Shown: positions 47,455 through 58,560 of the stretch, piece by piece
Position numbering within the stretch: the first letter of the stretch is position 1
Layout of the letters: every line of letters begins with the position of its first letter
NCBI GenBank assembly: GCA_015178975.1
Contig: WHVD01000007.1
Span: 620,001 to 684,000, forward strand
DNA length: 64,000 bases
Reading direction: 5' to 3'
Source: Hysterangium stoloniferum
Lineage: Eukaryota > Basidiomycota > Agaricomycetes > Hysterangiales > Hysterangiaceae
Program-made: the position numbers and the translations under genes
The notes under the pieces: generated by a model
Database searches by the model: none
The model's input: only the letters and a program-made list of their open reading frames with translations
Told to the model about the DNA's origin: nothing

Positions 47455-48114
47455 TTGGTGGGTAGCAGGTAGTTGTGATACCAGAAGGGGATGCTGCGTC
47501 TTTAAGGTGCAGTTATCAAGGGAGTAAATCTCAAGGTATCGCATTGTGGCGGTGCTTTATACAGGATACCCAGCGATTCATCCCTTCCTTTTACAGAACC
47601 TCAAGCCTCAACCTCCCTCATTCATACATGCTCCAGGATTGTCTCAAGTTCTCTCACTATGGTATACACCAATTCCTTCGTCTTCAACATATTGTCTACG
47701 GCAGAGAGGAGATATGGCAGTTATGAATAGTTCGATGAACCTTCACCACATAATGTGGCAACTTCTGACTTCTCGAGCACTAGAGTTTTGGGAATTAATC
47801 TCTTACGTTAGTTGAGAAGTGACATGTCAATTGATAGAATATGTAAATGCAGTGGATGCTATCCATGACAGTGCTTCTCAGGTACAGCCCCGCCACTCCG
47901 GCTATATTTAGCAGAAACATCCGCTTCGTGTTCAATTCTATCAGAATTCCAGCAAGCATCTCATTTTAATAATTCTTTACTTAGGGTCATTGGCATAGAA
48001 AGTAAATACGCCTGTTTGTGACGAGTCCGTCAGGTTTTCATTAACAAATTGTGCATGTAATCTATATTCAGTCATAATTAAGTACAGGCTAGAATTAGTA
48101 TTACCCGGTCCTTG
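47455..48114. other. X upstream spacer
   Basis: It matches the spacer upstream of X copies 5 and 12 (blocks CATTGTGGCGGTGCTT and GAGAAGTGACATxTxAATTGATAG). No gene is seen. Confidence 0.5.
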
Positions 48115-48700
48115 TGAGCGGAGTAATGAGGAACCCCTCGATTGAATGGTATCATGGTTTTGTTCCTCATTTCCCGTCCTGGAACTTCAAGGTTCATGAT
48201 GAAAACAGCATATGTGATATCCTGCCCGTGTGACGTATCGTGGTATTTTCATGTTTCTATCACCCTATTTTTATTAATATATTGTGTAAAGAGGACATAT
48301 TTTAATGCTTTGAAACTAGCTGATGTATGTGTATTAGTACATAATTAATTTGATTATCAAATGCAAGTTCAGAAGTGGACAGCTGGGTATCTCACTTGAC
48401 GTGCCTGACCCGCATTTTGTATATATATATCTTTGTCAATTCAAGAGTGGCTGGTGGTCTATCCTGGAGTATAATCACCTTAAACTGACACGATGAAGCC
48501 TACGAACCTTAGATACATACTAACGAGAACTCTGAATCGCCAGGAAACGTACAAAGTTGGGTGAGAGATGGCAAAACGTGCTTGGACACTGAGGACCGTA
48601 TTCACCTCGATAATGGCGACATCATGTCTCATTCAGTTGCTTGTTTCTGGTAATATCATCACCAATCCAGCCAGGTGCTCAAAAGGGTTCCGTTGAAAGA
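48115..48700 (+). pseudogene. Family Y copy 9, 5' part
   Basis: It matches 43610-44170, including GGTTCATGATGAAAACAG before a donor-like site and the GGTGAGAGATGGCAAAACGTG region. It ends at a junction with the X fragment at 48716. Confidence 0.5.
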
Positions 48701-48715
48701 AAAGAACATCGAGAC

Positions 48716-48853
48716 TCATAGAAGGAAAGTCGGTGTGGGTAATCTTTTCTATTGTGGTTTTGGTGGGCAGGATGAAAGGATGTGATGTCACGATGCACGG
48801 TTGTACCCAGAATTCAATGAAACCTCTGATCGCAGTGAGCTCGACTACAGACA
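48716..48853 (-). pseudogene. Family X copy 11, fragment (exon 3 end and intron 3)
   Basis: It encodes RQLSVVELTAIRGFIEFWVQ in reverse, followed by the intron 3 region. It is cut off at 48854 by the retroelement insertions. Confidence 0.55.
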
Positions 48854-48869
48854 GTTGACGCACGTGACA

Positions 48870-49401
48870 AGGCTCTCTTGTTCCGTGACCACCACCTGCC
48901 TCTGGGGTTGGGACCCCCATGCTCGTGGTGGAAGGGCAGAGAGGCGGATGACAGTGAACAGGCTTGGGGAGCCTCTGAATTCACTGCTCTGTCAAAGTCG
49001 GCAGCCTTCAGCCGCGCACCAGTGTCGCCTGCGGAACGTCACTGGCACCTCCTAACCATGACCGCAGCCTGGCAACGGTCTATTCTTCCTACCCACCCCC
49101 GACTCCAGCATTCACTTATGCACTGGCAATGTAAGGCTTCGGTGTGCCTGCAGCCGTCGTCGACTGCTAGCAGGATCTCGGGCTCTTCCTCGGGCTTCTG
49201 CCCAAATTTCCACTCTTCATTCGACCATCGTACCAACCACCACTCGCTGCGACGCATCCGGCCTGCTCCCTCTCGATTCCCTCGTAGATACTATAGCAGC
49301 TATGCTCTATACGACGCTACGGAACCGCTATGTATCTTAGTTATGCGATGCGGTATATAAATGTATTAAAAAAATAAAAAAATAATAATAAAAATAAAAA
49401 G
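48870..49401 (+). mobile_element. SINE-like element sharing its 3' tail with the neighbouring LINE
   Basis: This is a 532-bp element flanked by a 16-bp target duplication GTTGACGCACGTGACA (48854-48869, 49402-49417). Its last 70 bp or so (AACCGCTATGT..TATATAAATGTATT plus an A-rich tail) match the LINE 3' end at 55000-55069. The rest does not match the LINE. Near its 5' end is GGTTGGGACCC, which resembles a Pol III B box with two differences. It is therefore likely a SINE mobilised by the LINE; a chimeric retrotranscript is the alternative. Confidence 0.6.
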
Positions 49402-49416
49402 GTTGACGCACGTGAC

Positions 49417-51041
49417 ATGGACGGTTACTCCCAACCACCACCATCTGCTTCCGCCCTGCGAACGGGCCGACGCTCTCTCTCCCCTGGGGACGATATCAAC
49501 TCCGGTTTTAAAAAAGCAAAATTTGTCCACAACCCTGGTCCTAGCCACGACATGGACGAAGACTCCCCCACACCCTCGCCCGCCTCCAACCCTTCCCCTC
49601 CCGAACACGCTCAGTTCCACGCACCTCCCAACTGAGCCCTCCACCGTCACCGACCCGCAACTCCTCCTTTCACGCACCATCAACTCCGTGAAGAACCTAA
49701 TTGAGGTCTACTCCAAATCCTATGCTGTCGACGACCCAATTGCCGGGTGGGTCACTCTCTGCCTCAGCCTAATTGACGTTATTGTAGACCCCCTCCCCCA
49801 CGGCGAACCCTTCGTCGCCCCTTCTATTGCTGACGCCCACTCAGAAATCCGCACATACCTCAGTCAAGCCTTCAAGGTCTCCACATCTGCCCCCCCCCAG
49901 GATGCCCCGCCTCCCCCGTCCCTCCCAACCCCCCCTCCCGCGCTGGATGGCAACATCACACACTACCTCCAACAATTCCAACAATCGATTACGGCCCAAC
50001 TCTCACTATTGGAACGCCAAATCTCTAACGGAACTCGCACCCCCCCCCACCCAGACCTCCCTCTGGCCCACGATCATTTGCTGCAGTCGCTGCCTCGCCG
50101 CCCATCTCAGGTCCCCGGGCTCCCAAAACTCCCAAGCCCCCCCATCACAAACCCCCTCCCCAATCCGCTTCGTGGTTCGCTTCAAAGGCAACCCTCCGCC
50201 GGTGGACAGCCGCCCTCCTCCCTTAATCCTCTCCAAGAGGATCAACGCCAAACTTAAAGCCATCCCCACCGCCTGTGGCCTCCAGGCCATCGGGACCCAC
50301 TGGAACCCAACTGGCATCGTCACATTCCCCCCTGCCACCTCCCCCGCCCTCATCTCAGATCACCTCCCGTCCATCCGCGAGGCCCTAGACCTCGGCTCGG
50401 ACCCCACCATATCACGCGACACTCGCTGGTCCAAGATCGTCCTGTCTGGCGTCTTTGCACGTGAGTTCCCCGGAAGCCCAGTCTTCTCTGACGCCTCCCT
50501 CCTGGACTCGTTCAACAACCTCCCCTTCGCCTCTAAAATCACCCTCACCCAACCCCCCTCCTGGGTCCGACCCCCGGACGCAATCGCCGGTCTCAAGTCC
50601 TCCATCTCGCTAGCCTTCGAAGACCCTGACGGCACTCTCCTCAAGGAAGCCTTCCAAAGGCAATTTTTCATGTTCGGTGCCCCGGTCGTAGTGAAACGCT
50701 GGGTGGACAAACCGAAACTCCGCCAATGCCCCATCTGCTGGGCAATTGACCATGCCGCCCCACAATGCAAGTCCCGCCCTAAGTGTCGCCTCTGCAGTGA
50801 ATGCCACGCTGAAGCAGACCACCGCACCAAGTGCAACGACTGCAAGCTCGCCAATCTCCCTGCCAACCAGGACTGCCCCCACAACTTCAGGTGCGTGAAC
50901 TGCTCTGGCCCTCATGTAGCTGACTCCCCCGAGTGCCCCGAGCGCCCCAAGTATGTGATCCCCCCCACCATGACTCAGGCCCCCCCACCCCCCCAGCCTT
51001 CAAACCACCCCCCCTCCGACGCTGACATTGTTTTCGACTAA
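49417..51041 (+). pseudogene. LINE ORF1, nucleic-acid-binding protein
   Basis: It starts at MDGYSQPPPSAS (49417), changes frame near 49630 and again near 50120, and ends at 51041. The N-terminal half is Pro/Ser-rich. The C-terminal part carries three knuckles: CPICWAIDHAAPQC (C-x2-C-x4-H-x4-C), CSECHAEADHRTKC and CVNCSGPHVADSPEC. The protein would coat LINE RNA and chaperone reverse transcription. Two frameshifts make it inactive. Confidence 0.75.
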
Positions 51042-54000
51042 TGTCACCCCCACCACTTCGATGCCTCCAACTCAACGTGGCCCGCTCCAACGCCCGCATG
51101 CACTGTATACTCAACACCCTTCTCAACTATGACATCCTCTTCCTCCAAGAGCCCTGGTGGGGAAAAATTGGCACTGGACGCTCCATCACTGATCCGTCCG
51201 GGACTGACATCAAGGGCACCGTTTCCTGCCCCGCCTGGGAGGCTTTCCTCCCCCTCACCACCACTGACCAAACCCCTCGAGTCGCCACCTTTGTACATAA
51301 AAACACTCCTGGCCTCTCGGTGCTCCCCCGCCCAGATATCCTCGACTCCCCAGACACACTCACCAACTCTTTTACATACGGTGACTTCTCCTTTATGTCC
51401 GTGAATGTATATAACGCTGGTGCCAGCAGAGACTCTGTTGCACTCCAAACACTGCTTAACTCCGACCTCCCAGCCACAACTCCCACCCTAATCCTTGGGG
51501 ACTTCAACCTCCACCACCTATCCTGGGCAATCGCTGGCACCCAACCCCGCCAACCCTCCTCTGCAGCCAACGACCTTGCTGACTGGGCAGCCGCGAATGC
51601 TCTGGCTCTTGTCAACCACCTGGACAAACCTACCCACATCGGCCGTTCCAACCAGTCCGACTCCATCATCGACCTAACTTGGGCCAACTTTGCAGCCGCC
51701 GAGCGCAACCTAATCCAAGATTGGGAGGTCCTCCTGGACTCAGCTGTTGCCTCGGACCACAACCCCATTCACTGGGCCATCCAACCCCCAAACCCCCCCC
51801 AGCCACCCCCTGATGACCACCCCCACCCTTTCCGGATTGACCCGTCTTTGCGGAAAGAGTGGTGTGAGGCATTTTCCCACTCCATTGGTGCTAACCCCCC
51901 ACCCCCAGAATACCACTCCGCCCAAGATGTCGAAGCAGGTGCCACTGACCTCCTCAGCTCTCCATCCCAAGCCACCTCCGATGTCATGCCCCGGAGCACT
52001 GGCAAGGCCCCTCCCCGCTCCAAATGGTGGAATGAGGCCTGCGATGAGGCCATGCGTGCCCTCAGGCACACACATGGACCTCAACGTGAGACGGTCAGAG
52101 GCCGTCTCCATGCAACCATCCGCAAAGTGAAACGCGACTGGGCCATGGACATCGTCCAACGTGCCACCCATACAGAGGTGTGGAGCCTCTGCCAATGGGC
52201 CTCAGGAAAACGCCGCCAACGCACCCCCCCAATCCGTCACGGTGATACCATAGCTATCGACCCACGTTCACAATGCCATGCATTTGCTGACACCTTCTTC
52301 CCCAGGACTGCCCCTCGATAGACCCAGTCTTGCCATCCGACCCTGCCCCCCTCCCCCCACGGGACTTCACCCCCTTCTCGCAGTGTGAGGTCCTAGAAAC
52401 CCTCTCATCCACCTCGAACACCTCTGCTCCCGGTGCCTCTGGCTCCACCTACTGGACCATCAAATGGGCTTTCTCCGTTTCGCCTGAGGTGCTCACCAAT
52501 TTGGTCAATGCCTGTGTTCAACTAGGTGTTCACCCTGCAGCCTTCAAAATGGCTGTTATTGCGATTGTCCCCAAACCACGCAAAGCTGACATGTCCAACC
52601 CCCGCTCCTACCGCCCCATCGCGTTGCTGGAATGCCTCGGCAAGCTCCTCGAAAAGCTCATGGCAGCCCGTATCATGTATGAGGTAGGCCGCCACAACTT
52701 GGTCCCCACCAACCAGTTTGGTGGCCGCGACAAATCCTCAGTCATTGATGCATGCCTGTCCCTCACCCACGATGTCCAGGTTGCATGGCACGATGGCCTT
52801 GTTGCCTCAGCCCTCGCTATTAACTTCAAGGGATATTTTGACAACGTCAACCACGCCTGCCTACTCCGCACACTTGAACTCCTCGGCTTCTCCCCATTGG
52901 TTATTGTGTGGACCAGGTCCTTTCTATCCAACCGCCTCGTCTGCATCCGTATCGATGGTTTCCTCAGTGATCCCCTCCCCATTGCTGGCGTCGGCATTCC
53001 TCAAGGGTCCCCCCTATCCCCCATCCTATCCACGATCTACTCGTCCCCTATCCTCACATGCCTAAACGACCTCCCCAATGTCAACCTCAAGGCTTATGTG
53101 GATGATGCCCTCATCCTGGCAATGTCCCCTTCCCTGGTTACCAACACCACCCAACTATTCAATGCCTTCAGCACAGTCGTCGACCTGCTCCGCCTACTTG
53201 GCCTTGACATTGATGCTGACAAAACAGAGCTGATTCACTTTACCCGCCCCAGGGCTGACCCCACCAATGACCCCCTCATCAACATTACCCCCCCCCTCTG
53301 CTCCAGCCTGTGCCGTCCGCCCCCAGCTCTCATTCTGCTGGCTTGGTGTTTTCTTTGACCGCTCCCTCACTTTCCACACACATGTCAACAACATGGCTAA
53401 CCGTGCCCGCTCTGCCACTTCAGGCCTCAAGATCCTTTCCAACTGCATCCGTGGCCTCAGTGTAGCCAGTGCCAGACTCCTCTACCATGCCATCATCATC
53501 CCCATCCTAACCTTTGGTTCCCCAGTGTGGTATACTGGCACCCGCCAAAAACATCTCCTCAAGCCCCTTGAGAAGGCCCAAACTGAGGCCCTCTGATGGA
53601 TCCTTGGTGCTTTCCGCACAACCCCCATTGCAGAAATGCACCACATTGGTGCCATCCTCCCCATCCCCCACCTGCTACGCAAGATGTCTGCCAATGCTGC
53701 CATCCGCTTCAGATGCCTCCCCGCTCATCCCAAGTCCTAGCGAGGGCCCCCCCTAGCTGGGAAGGCCACCTCCCAGGTGGCTTCATTCCCCCCACCCCCC
53801 AATTCGCCCACGCAAGCAAGCCACCATCATCCTCCACCTCGCCTTGCTGTCTAGCCCCAGGGCTGAACGAATCTTCCCATATTTTGCCCCCCCCCACACA
53901 CACCGGCCCACATGGGGTGCCCGCTTGTCAAAGAGCATCCTAACTGCGCCCTTTACCCCTGAAGAATGCACCAAATTCATTGAGGAACTCCACCTCACCA

Positions 54001-55069
54001 TTCACACTGCCAACCAGGACCCGTCGACCCTTGTCATCTACACCGATGGCTCCCGTCGCAAGGGTCAAGGTAACTGCCGCCGCACAGGTGCCGGCTACTC
54101 CATCCACCACCTTGGCTCCTCCATCTGCAGAGGGTGCTTTGGCCTTGGCAGGCGTGCAGGCATCTATGACGCCGAGATGTTTGCCCTGGCAAGCGCCAGT
54201 GCTGCGCTGACAACACTCCTTGCCAACATACCTGACACTAAGCACCTCCTCTTCCTCTCTGACAACCAAGCTGCGCTAAAATCCAGATGACATTTCAGAC
54301 CACCCCAGCCAGTGTGCCTCCATCATCTTTCGAAAGCATATTGACAATTTCCTAACCAACCCCTCCCATGATGTCTCCCTCTCCTGGGTCCCAGGCCACA
54401 ATGGCTTCCAAGGCAATGAGGAGGCCGACTCCCTTGCAAAGGAAGCCGTCAACCTGCGCCCCCCCCATCCTGCACTCCACAGTCTCCTGGGCCTTGGAAC
54501 GTGCAAAAGCGTGCTCCCTAAAACTCTGGCACCAGGATTGGCACCACCTCCCCCACACCAACCTCGCTGCCGTTGGACTCCACAAACCCCCTGCCCTCAA
54601 ACTGGCCAAGTTCCACAAAGAATACGGGGGCCCCCGCCACATCCACACACGCATCATCCAAACCATCACTGGCCATGGATTCCTCGGTGCCTACTACAAC
54701 CACTTCCTCCCCGACCTCCCCACCACCTGCCCCTGTGGCGAAACCGACATGCAATCTCGCCTCCACATCCTTTCCGAGTGCCCCCTTTATGAGGAGCACC
54801 GCCATCTCCTCCAGGCCGCCTCTCAAGACTTGTCATTCCCCATCATCCTCAGCACACACAAGGGCCTTGAAGCCCTAGCCGAGTTCCTTGCTGCCTCAGA
54901 TGCTTTCCAGAAGACCTAATCACCCCACCCTGCATTAGACCCTCCCACGTATCCCGCTGCATTCACATCCCACCTTTTCTCCACCGAGTTCTCTCCCCAA
55001 CCGCTATGTGTCTTTGTTATGCGATGCGGTATATAAATGTATTAAAAAAAAATTAAAAAAAAATTAAAA
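49418..55069 (+). mobile_element. LINE (Tad-like non-LTR retrotransposon), near full length, decayed
   Basis: This element of about 5.65 kb has ORF1 (CCHC knuckles), ORF2 (endonuclease, reverse transcriptase, RNase H, terminal Cys/His motif) and an A-rich tail. It is GC-rich, with C-rich codon use unlike its surroundings. Its 5' end directly follows the 3' target duplication of the SINE-like element. No matching duplication is found after its tail, which abuts a different part of an X unit, so the locus was rearranged after insertion. Confidence 0.85.
51041..54919 (+). pseudogene. LINE ORF2: endonuclease, reverse transcriptase, RNase H
   Basis: The start overlaps the ORF1 stop (TAATG). The endonuclease is at 51041-51800 (LQLNVARS, LFLQEPWW, ILGDFNLHH, SIIDLTW, SDHNPIHW). 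A frameshift lies near 52320. The reverse transcriptase is at 52330-53310 (KPRKADMSNPRSYRPIALLE, GIPQGSPLSPIL, AYVDDALI). In motif A the expected Asp is Asn (AINFKGYFDNV). A frameshift near 53310 is followed by a TGA at 53594 in EAL*WILGAFRT. RNase H is at 53950-54440 (VIYTDGSRR, DAEMFALA, FLSDNQAAL, then another frame for HNGFQGNEEADSLAKEA). A CPCGETDMQSRLHILSEC motif lies near the end at 54919. It would nick the target and copy the RNA; here it is dead. Confidence 0.85.
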
Positions 55070-55109
55070 ATAGGACACGTGATTCTAACTACGGCTAGCG
55101 CCCACCAGT

Positions 55110-55282
55110 TACATAATCCGGACCAGGAGGAGGGATAGTACTCTGACTCTTTACTTAACTCACCTTTTGGCAATATATCTAATTTATGTAATACTACATA
55201 GTTTGAGTCAATTAAAGACCTCATATGGTGACTTTGTACGGCCTGTGTGTGTGCTTGGCAACTTCTCGTTGATGCGAGACAC
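55110..55282. other. 173-bp inverted segment at the 3' end of X copy 12
   Basis: Compared with X copies 2, 4 and 10, this piece, which normally carries the last X codons and the start of the 3' flank, is reversed in place. For example CTTACTTAACTCACCTTTTGG here is the complement of the usual order, while DNA on either side keeps normal orientation. Confidence 0.75.
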
Positions 55283-57202
55283 AAGAGAAATTGTACGTGC
55301 GGAATGGATAGAACAAGAGCATCGGCACACCAATCATGGTCCTCCAACACTGATCTGGAGTTTGAATTAGATGTTACGTACACACCGGTGAAAGGTGTGG
55401 CGATGACACAAAGGAAGGAATGGGCCGCGACAGTTACTTTTTTCAGGCAGCGACCGAGGTATTTATCATTGATTGAGCCCCGCACTCTGTCACGATGTAG
55501 AAGAAGACGAGAGAGAATGGGGATGATATTGAGGCTGCGCACTGTGGTACACGTGGATTCGATGTCGGAAGATGCAGCTATCAGCTTCAGAGTGACCTTG
55601 ATTAGTGTCTTGCCTGACGAGAGGGGGCAGAAGTTTTGACTCGTGTGTGTCAGAATCAGACTGGTAGGATAGTTAATTGGGAGGATATGAGATTATGCGG
55701 CAAGGTAAAAGATTGTCAACATACCTTAGGAGGGGCTCAATAAACGACGAAACCACATTCAGCTGGTTGGTATGATCCATGCGAAGCGTGCTGTTGTCGA
55801 AGAAGGTTTCTAGGCTCCAGATAGCATCGAAAAGTATACCCTCAGCGATCTGAAGTGTCAATGACGCTATACGGATTTTTATTTCGTCTAAAATAACCTT
55901 CAATACATCTCCAGCAATATTTTGAAACCAGGCATCTTGGTGGATGCAACACACAAAAAGCCACAGAGAATTTCCATAATAGGGAGATAGTTGCCGGTGA
56001 CTTTGTCTGTTATGTTTTTGGTGAGCAGGATGAAATGGTGGGATGTCCCGACGCACGGGTTTAAAAATAATTCAATGAAACCTCTGATCGCAGAGAGCTC
56101 CACTACTGACAGCTGACGCACCTGAAAAATGTTTTCCACGATATACCCGAGGCCACAGGTGAGAAGACTTGGATCAGGAAAGGATGATAAATATTCGGCG
56201 ATTTGTAGAATGAATGTCGACGCAACCTCATCCACCTTGGTGTGTAGCGGTGATTTCATTACCGCATTATAAAGCGATGACGTAATTGCTGTTGCTCCCC
56301 GATCTACATCTGACCATCGAGCCCTGGGACACCAAAGGAAGCCCCAAGCCAAATATCCCATAAGCTCGGCAGTGTGAACTCCGTTTCTCCGATGTATAGC
56401 ACTTGAATGACCAGGCCACTGTAAGAACCCCAACCCCTTTAAGAACACCCACACCTGTTGCCGAATTAGAGAGGGATAGGTGGGTCTAGAAATACGTGAG
56501 TATGTTGAGTGTAATCGATGATTGACGTTTTTGTATCCCTACTTCAGCAAATCAATGGTCTCTTGAATTATTATTCCCAGTCTTGGCAGAGTGAGAAACT
56601 TCTGTAGACACTTGTTATAGGCCTTGTTTATTCCATATCCACGGGCTATTGCCTTCAACTTTGCCATCAGCGAAGCTCTCTGTGCGCTGTAAAGTACTTT
56701 CATCCCAACCCTGTCCATGCCAACCCCCAGAAAATACCCCGGGCTAATTTCAATACTTGAAGACGAGCTCTCAGCCAGTGAAACCACTCCCCAGTTGATG
56801 TTATGGTGACTGCGACATGGACTCATGTTCGATGTCGTGTTGGTGGATCTACCTCGTGTTTTAATAAGCATCCAGTTTGTCAACAGTGTACATGAAAGGT
56901 TGTCTCATTTTACGCACCCATTCCTCAACCCAAACGTCCACTTCTTCTGCAGACAATGTAATATGCTGGTCGTCTTCGGGACCTCGATAACATAAACCGT
57001 GCCCATGTTCGATACAGCTCCATCGGTCTCGAAGCTTTACCCGGAATCTTTCCCTTCTCACTGCGTCAACACTCTCCTCCCGTTCTTCTACGCTCCATGC
57101 ACCTGGGGAGACCAAGGGTTGTAGCCACTCAACCTCTTGTAGGAGGCTTTCAGCCCGTACGACATCGTTGCTGCTCAGAGTCGTCTCGCCTGAATTTGGC
57201 AT
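55269..57202 (-). pseudogene. Family X copy 12, nearly open, altered C-terminus
   Basis: Exon 1 is 56918-57202 (95 codons, MPNSGETTLSSND, LLQEVEWLQPLVSPGAW). The intron 1 donor GTGCGT is present, but the acceptor region is deleted. Exon 2 is 56543 to about 56870 (INWGVVSLAESSSS, SPGYFLGVGMDRVGMKVLYS). Exon 3 is about 56057-56485 (LAWGFLWCPRARW). Exon 4 is about 55725-55960 (NIAGDVLKVILDEIK). Intron 4 is GTATGT..CTACCAG. Exon 5 begins near 55655, contains KLIAASSDIES, and is open into the inverted segment, where the normal ending is replaced by a new tail that reads on towards the LINE tail. With fewer point lesions than other minus-strand copies, it is the best place to look for residual expression. 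Confidence 0.6.
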
Positions 57203-57827
57203 TGGGGGGTAGCAGCTGGTTGTGAGACCGGAAGGGGATGGTACTCCTTTAAGTTACAGGTGTCAAGGGAATAAACTTTAAGGTATCACATTGTGGCGGT
57301 GCTTGATACAGGATACCCAGCATTTCATCCCTTCCATTTACACAACCTCAAGCCTCAACCTCCTTCATTCATACATGCTCCAGGATTGTCTCAAGTTTTC
57401 TCACTATGGTATACACCAATTTTATGCTCTTCAACAGCTTGTCTACGTCAGAGTGCAGATATGGCAGTTAAGAATAGTTCGATGAGTTGCGGCAACTTCT
57501 GACTTCTCGAGCGCTAGAGTCTTGGGAATTAATCTCGTAACGTTAGTTGAGAAGTGACATCTTAATTGATAGGATATGGAAATGCAGTGGATGGTATCCA
57601 TGGCAGTGGTTCTCAGGTACAGCCCCCTGGCGCGGGCCACTCCGGCTATGACTCTGTCATCGGAGCATCATTCGGTTCTGCTCTGTTCCTCCGTCACGCC
57701 TTCTTCATCCTATGCTTGCGCCCAATCCATGAGTTCCTGGTGACATTCCCTATTGGGCCGGCATGGGGGAAACTATTGCTGTGGTAGAGTTCATCTGGCC
57801 TGGTGCGGGAGATCCATCACATAGGAA
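57203..57827. other. X copy 12 upstream DNA and unassigned sequence
   Basis: The segment 57203-57640 is the family X upstream block. The segment 57650-57827 is not seen elsewhere in the window. No gene. Confidence 0.5.
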
Positions 57828-58197
57828 AGTGCCGCGCAGGGTGTCGCGCTGCCGTGCGAGTGCCGCGACATGTTTCTTTTTTCTAAATCCGTAGATACTT
57901 CATCAATTTTGCATTGAAAATTACCAAAATAAAATTATATTTGACATTATATCATCAAAATATGAGAATTGAATTGTTACATCTGGTGTACATTGTCCTG
58001 GTGAAATATACCTTGTGCACCACTTTAATTGGCACATACTTAGTTTTAGCCCTTCCTTGAGTGATATTAATTCTCAAATAAACTTATTTAGTCTTAAATA
58101 ATAAAATGTAACTTCTAAATGACATGGGTTCTAGGTTTACACGAAAAACTTACATGTCGCGGCAGTTACCTTCCTAATTAGGAAGTGCCGCGACACT
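57828..58197. mobile_element. MITE-like element with GTGCCGCG ends, copy 2
   Basis: It begins AAAGTGCCGCGCAGGGTGTCGCG. The right end contains a long imperfect palindrome made of TGTCGCGGCA and TGCCGCGACA around CCTTCCTAATTAGGAAG. It shares end motifs with 35147-35475. No coding sequence. Confidence 0.5.
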
Positions 58198-58212
58198 GAA
58201 ACAACTGTACTT

Positions 58213-58560
58213 GTGGATGGGAGAGGCTCTTAAAAATGTCAAATACTGGTGAAATGCTTTATATTGTGTTATATACTCTTAACAGTGAATATTATATACA
58301 AAAAACTTTGTTATTAGGGGTTAGGGCTAGGGTTAGGGTTAGGACCTACCATACCTCTATGTCTTTTCATAATTCACCCTGGGTCATTTTCTGAGCATTC
58401 TTTTAGGCTGCCTCTGAAACATAGCTTTCTCACCCATTTGCCCTACTTTGTACTTCTGAGCTAATCAGAATTTTCGTCTATTTAGAGGCAAATGTGAGAT
58501 TCTTGAGTGTCTGGTTCACTGCATTCACTAAACCCATATTACATGAAAGTATGAGCATCA
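58213..58560. repeat. Direct repeat, left copy
   Basis: It matches 59280-59612 (blocks AATGTCAAATACT, TTATATTGTGTTATAT, GATTCTTGAGTGTCTGGTTCACTG). The left copy contains the telomere-type tract, the right copy does not. The 0.7 kb between them has no recognised gene; a 72-codon frame at 58770-58988 is probably chance. Confidence 0.65.
58314..58344 (+). repeat. Interstitial telomere-type repeat
   Basis: About five units of TTAGGG with small variants (TTAGGGGTTAGGGCTAGGG, then two exact units). TTAGGG is the telomere repeat of most filamentous fungi. It lies inside the left direct repeat. Confidence 0.85.

Noticed and set aside
48870-49401. A 5'-truncated second LINE copy
   Set aside because: Only about the last 70 bp match the LINE; the body is unrelated, so a SINE-like element fits better.
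49366-52448. Long minus-strand frames opposite the LINE
   Set aside because: They arise from the C-rich third positions of the LINE frames on the plus strand and carry no motif.
58314-58344. A true chromosome end
   Set aside because: The tract is about 30 bp long and followed by ordinary sequence on both sides.
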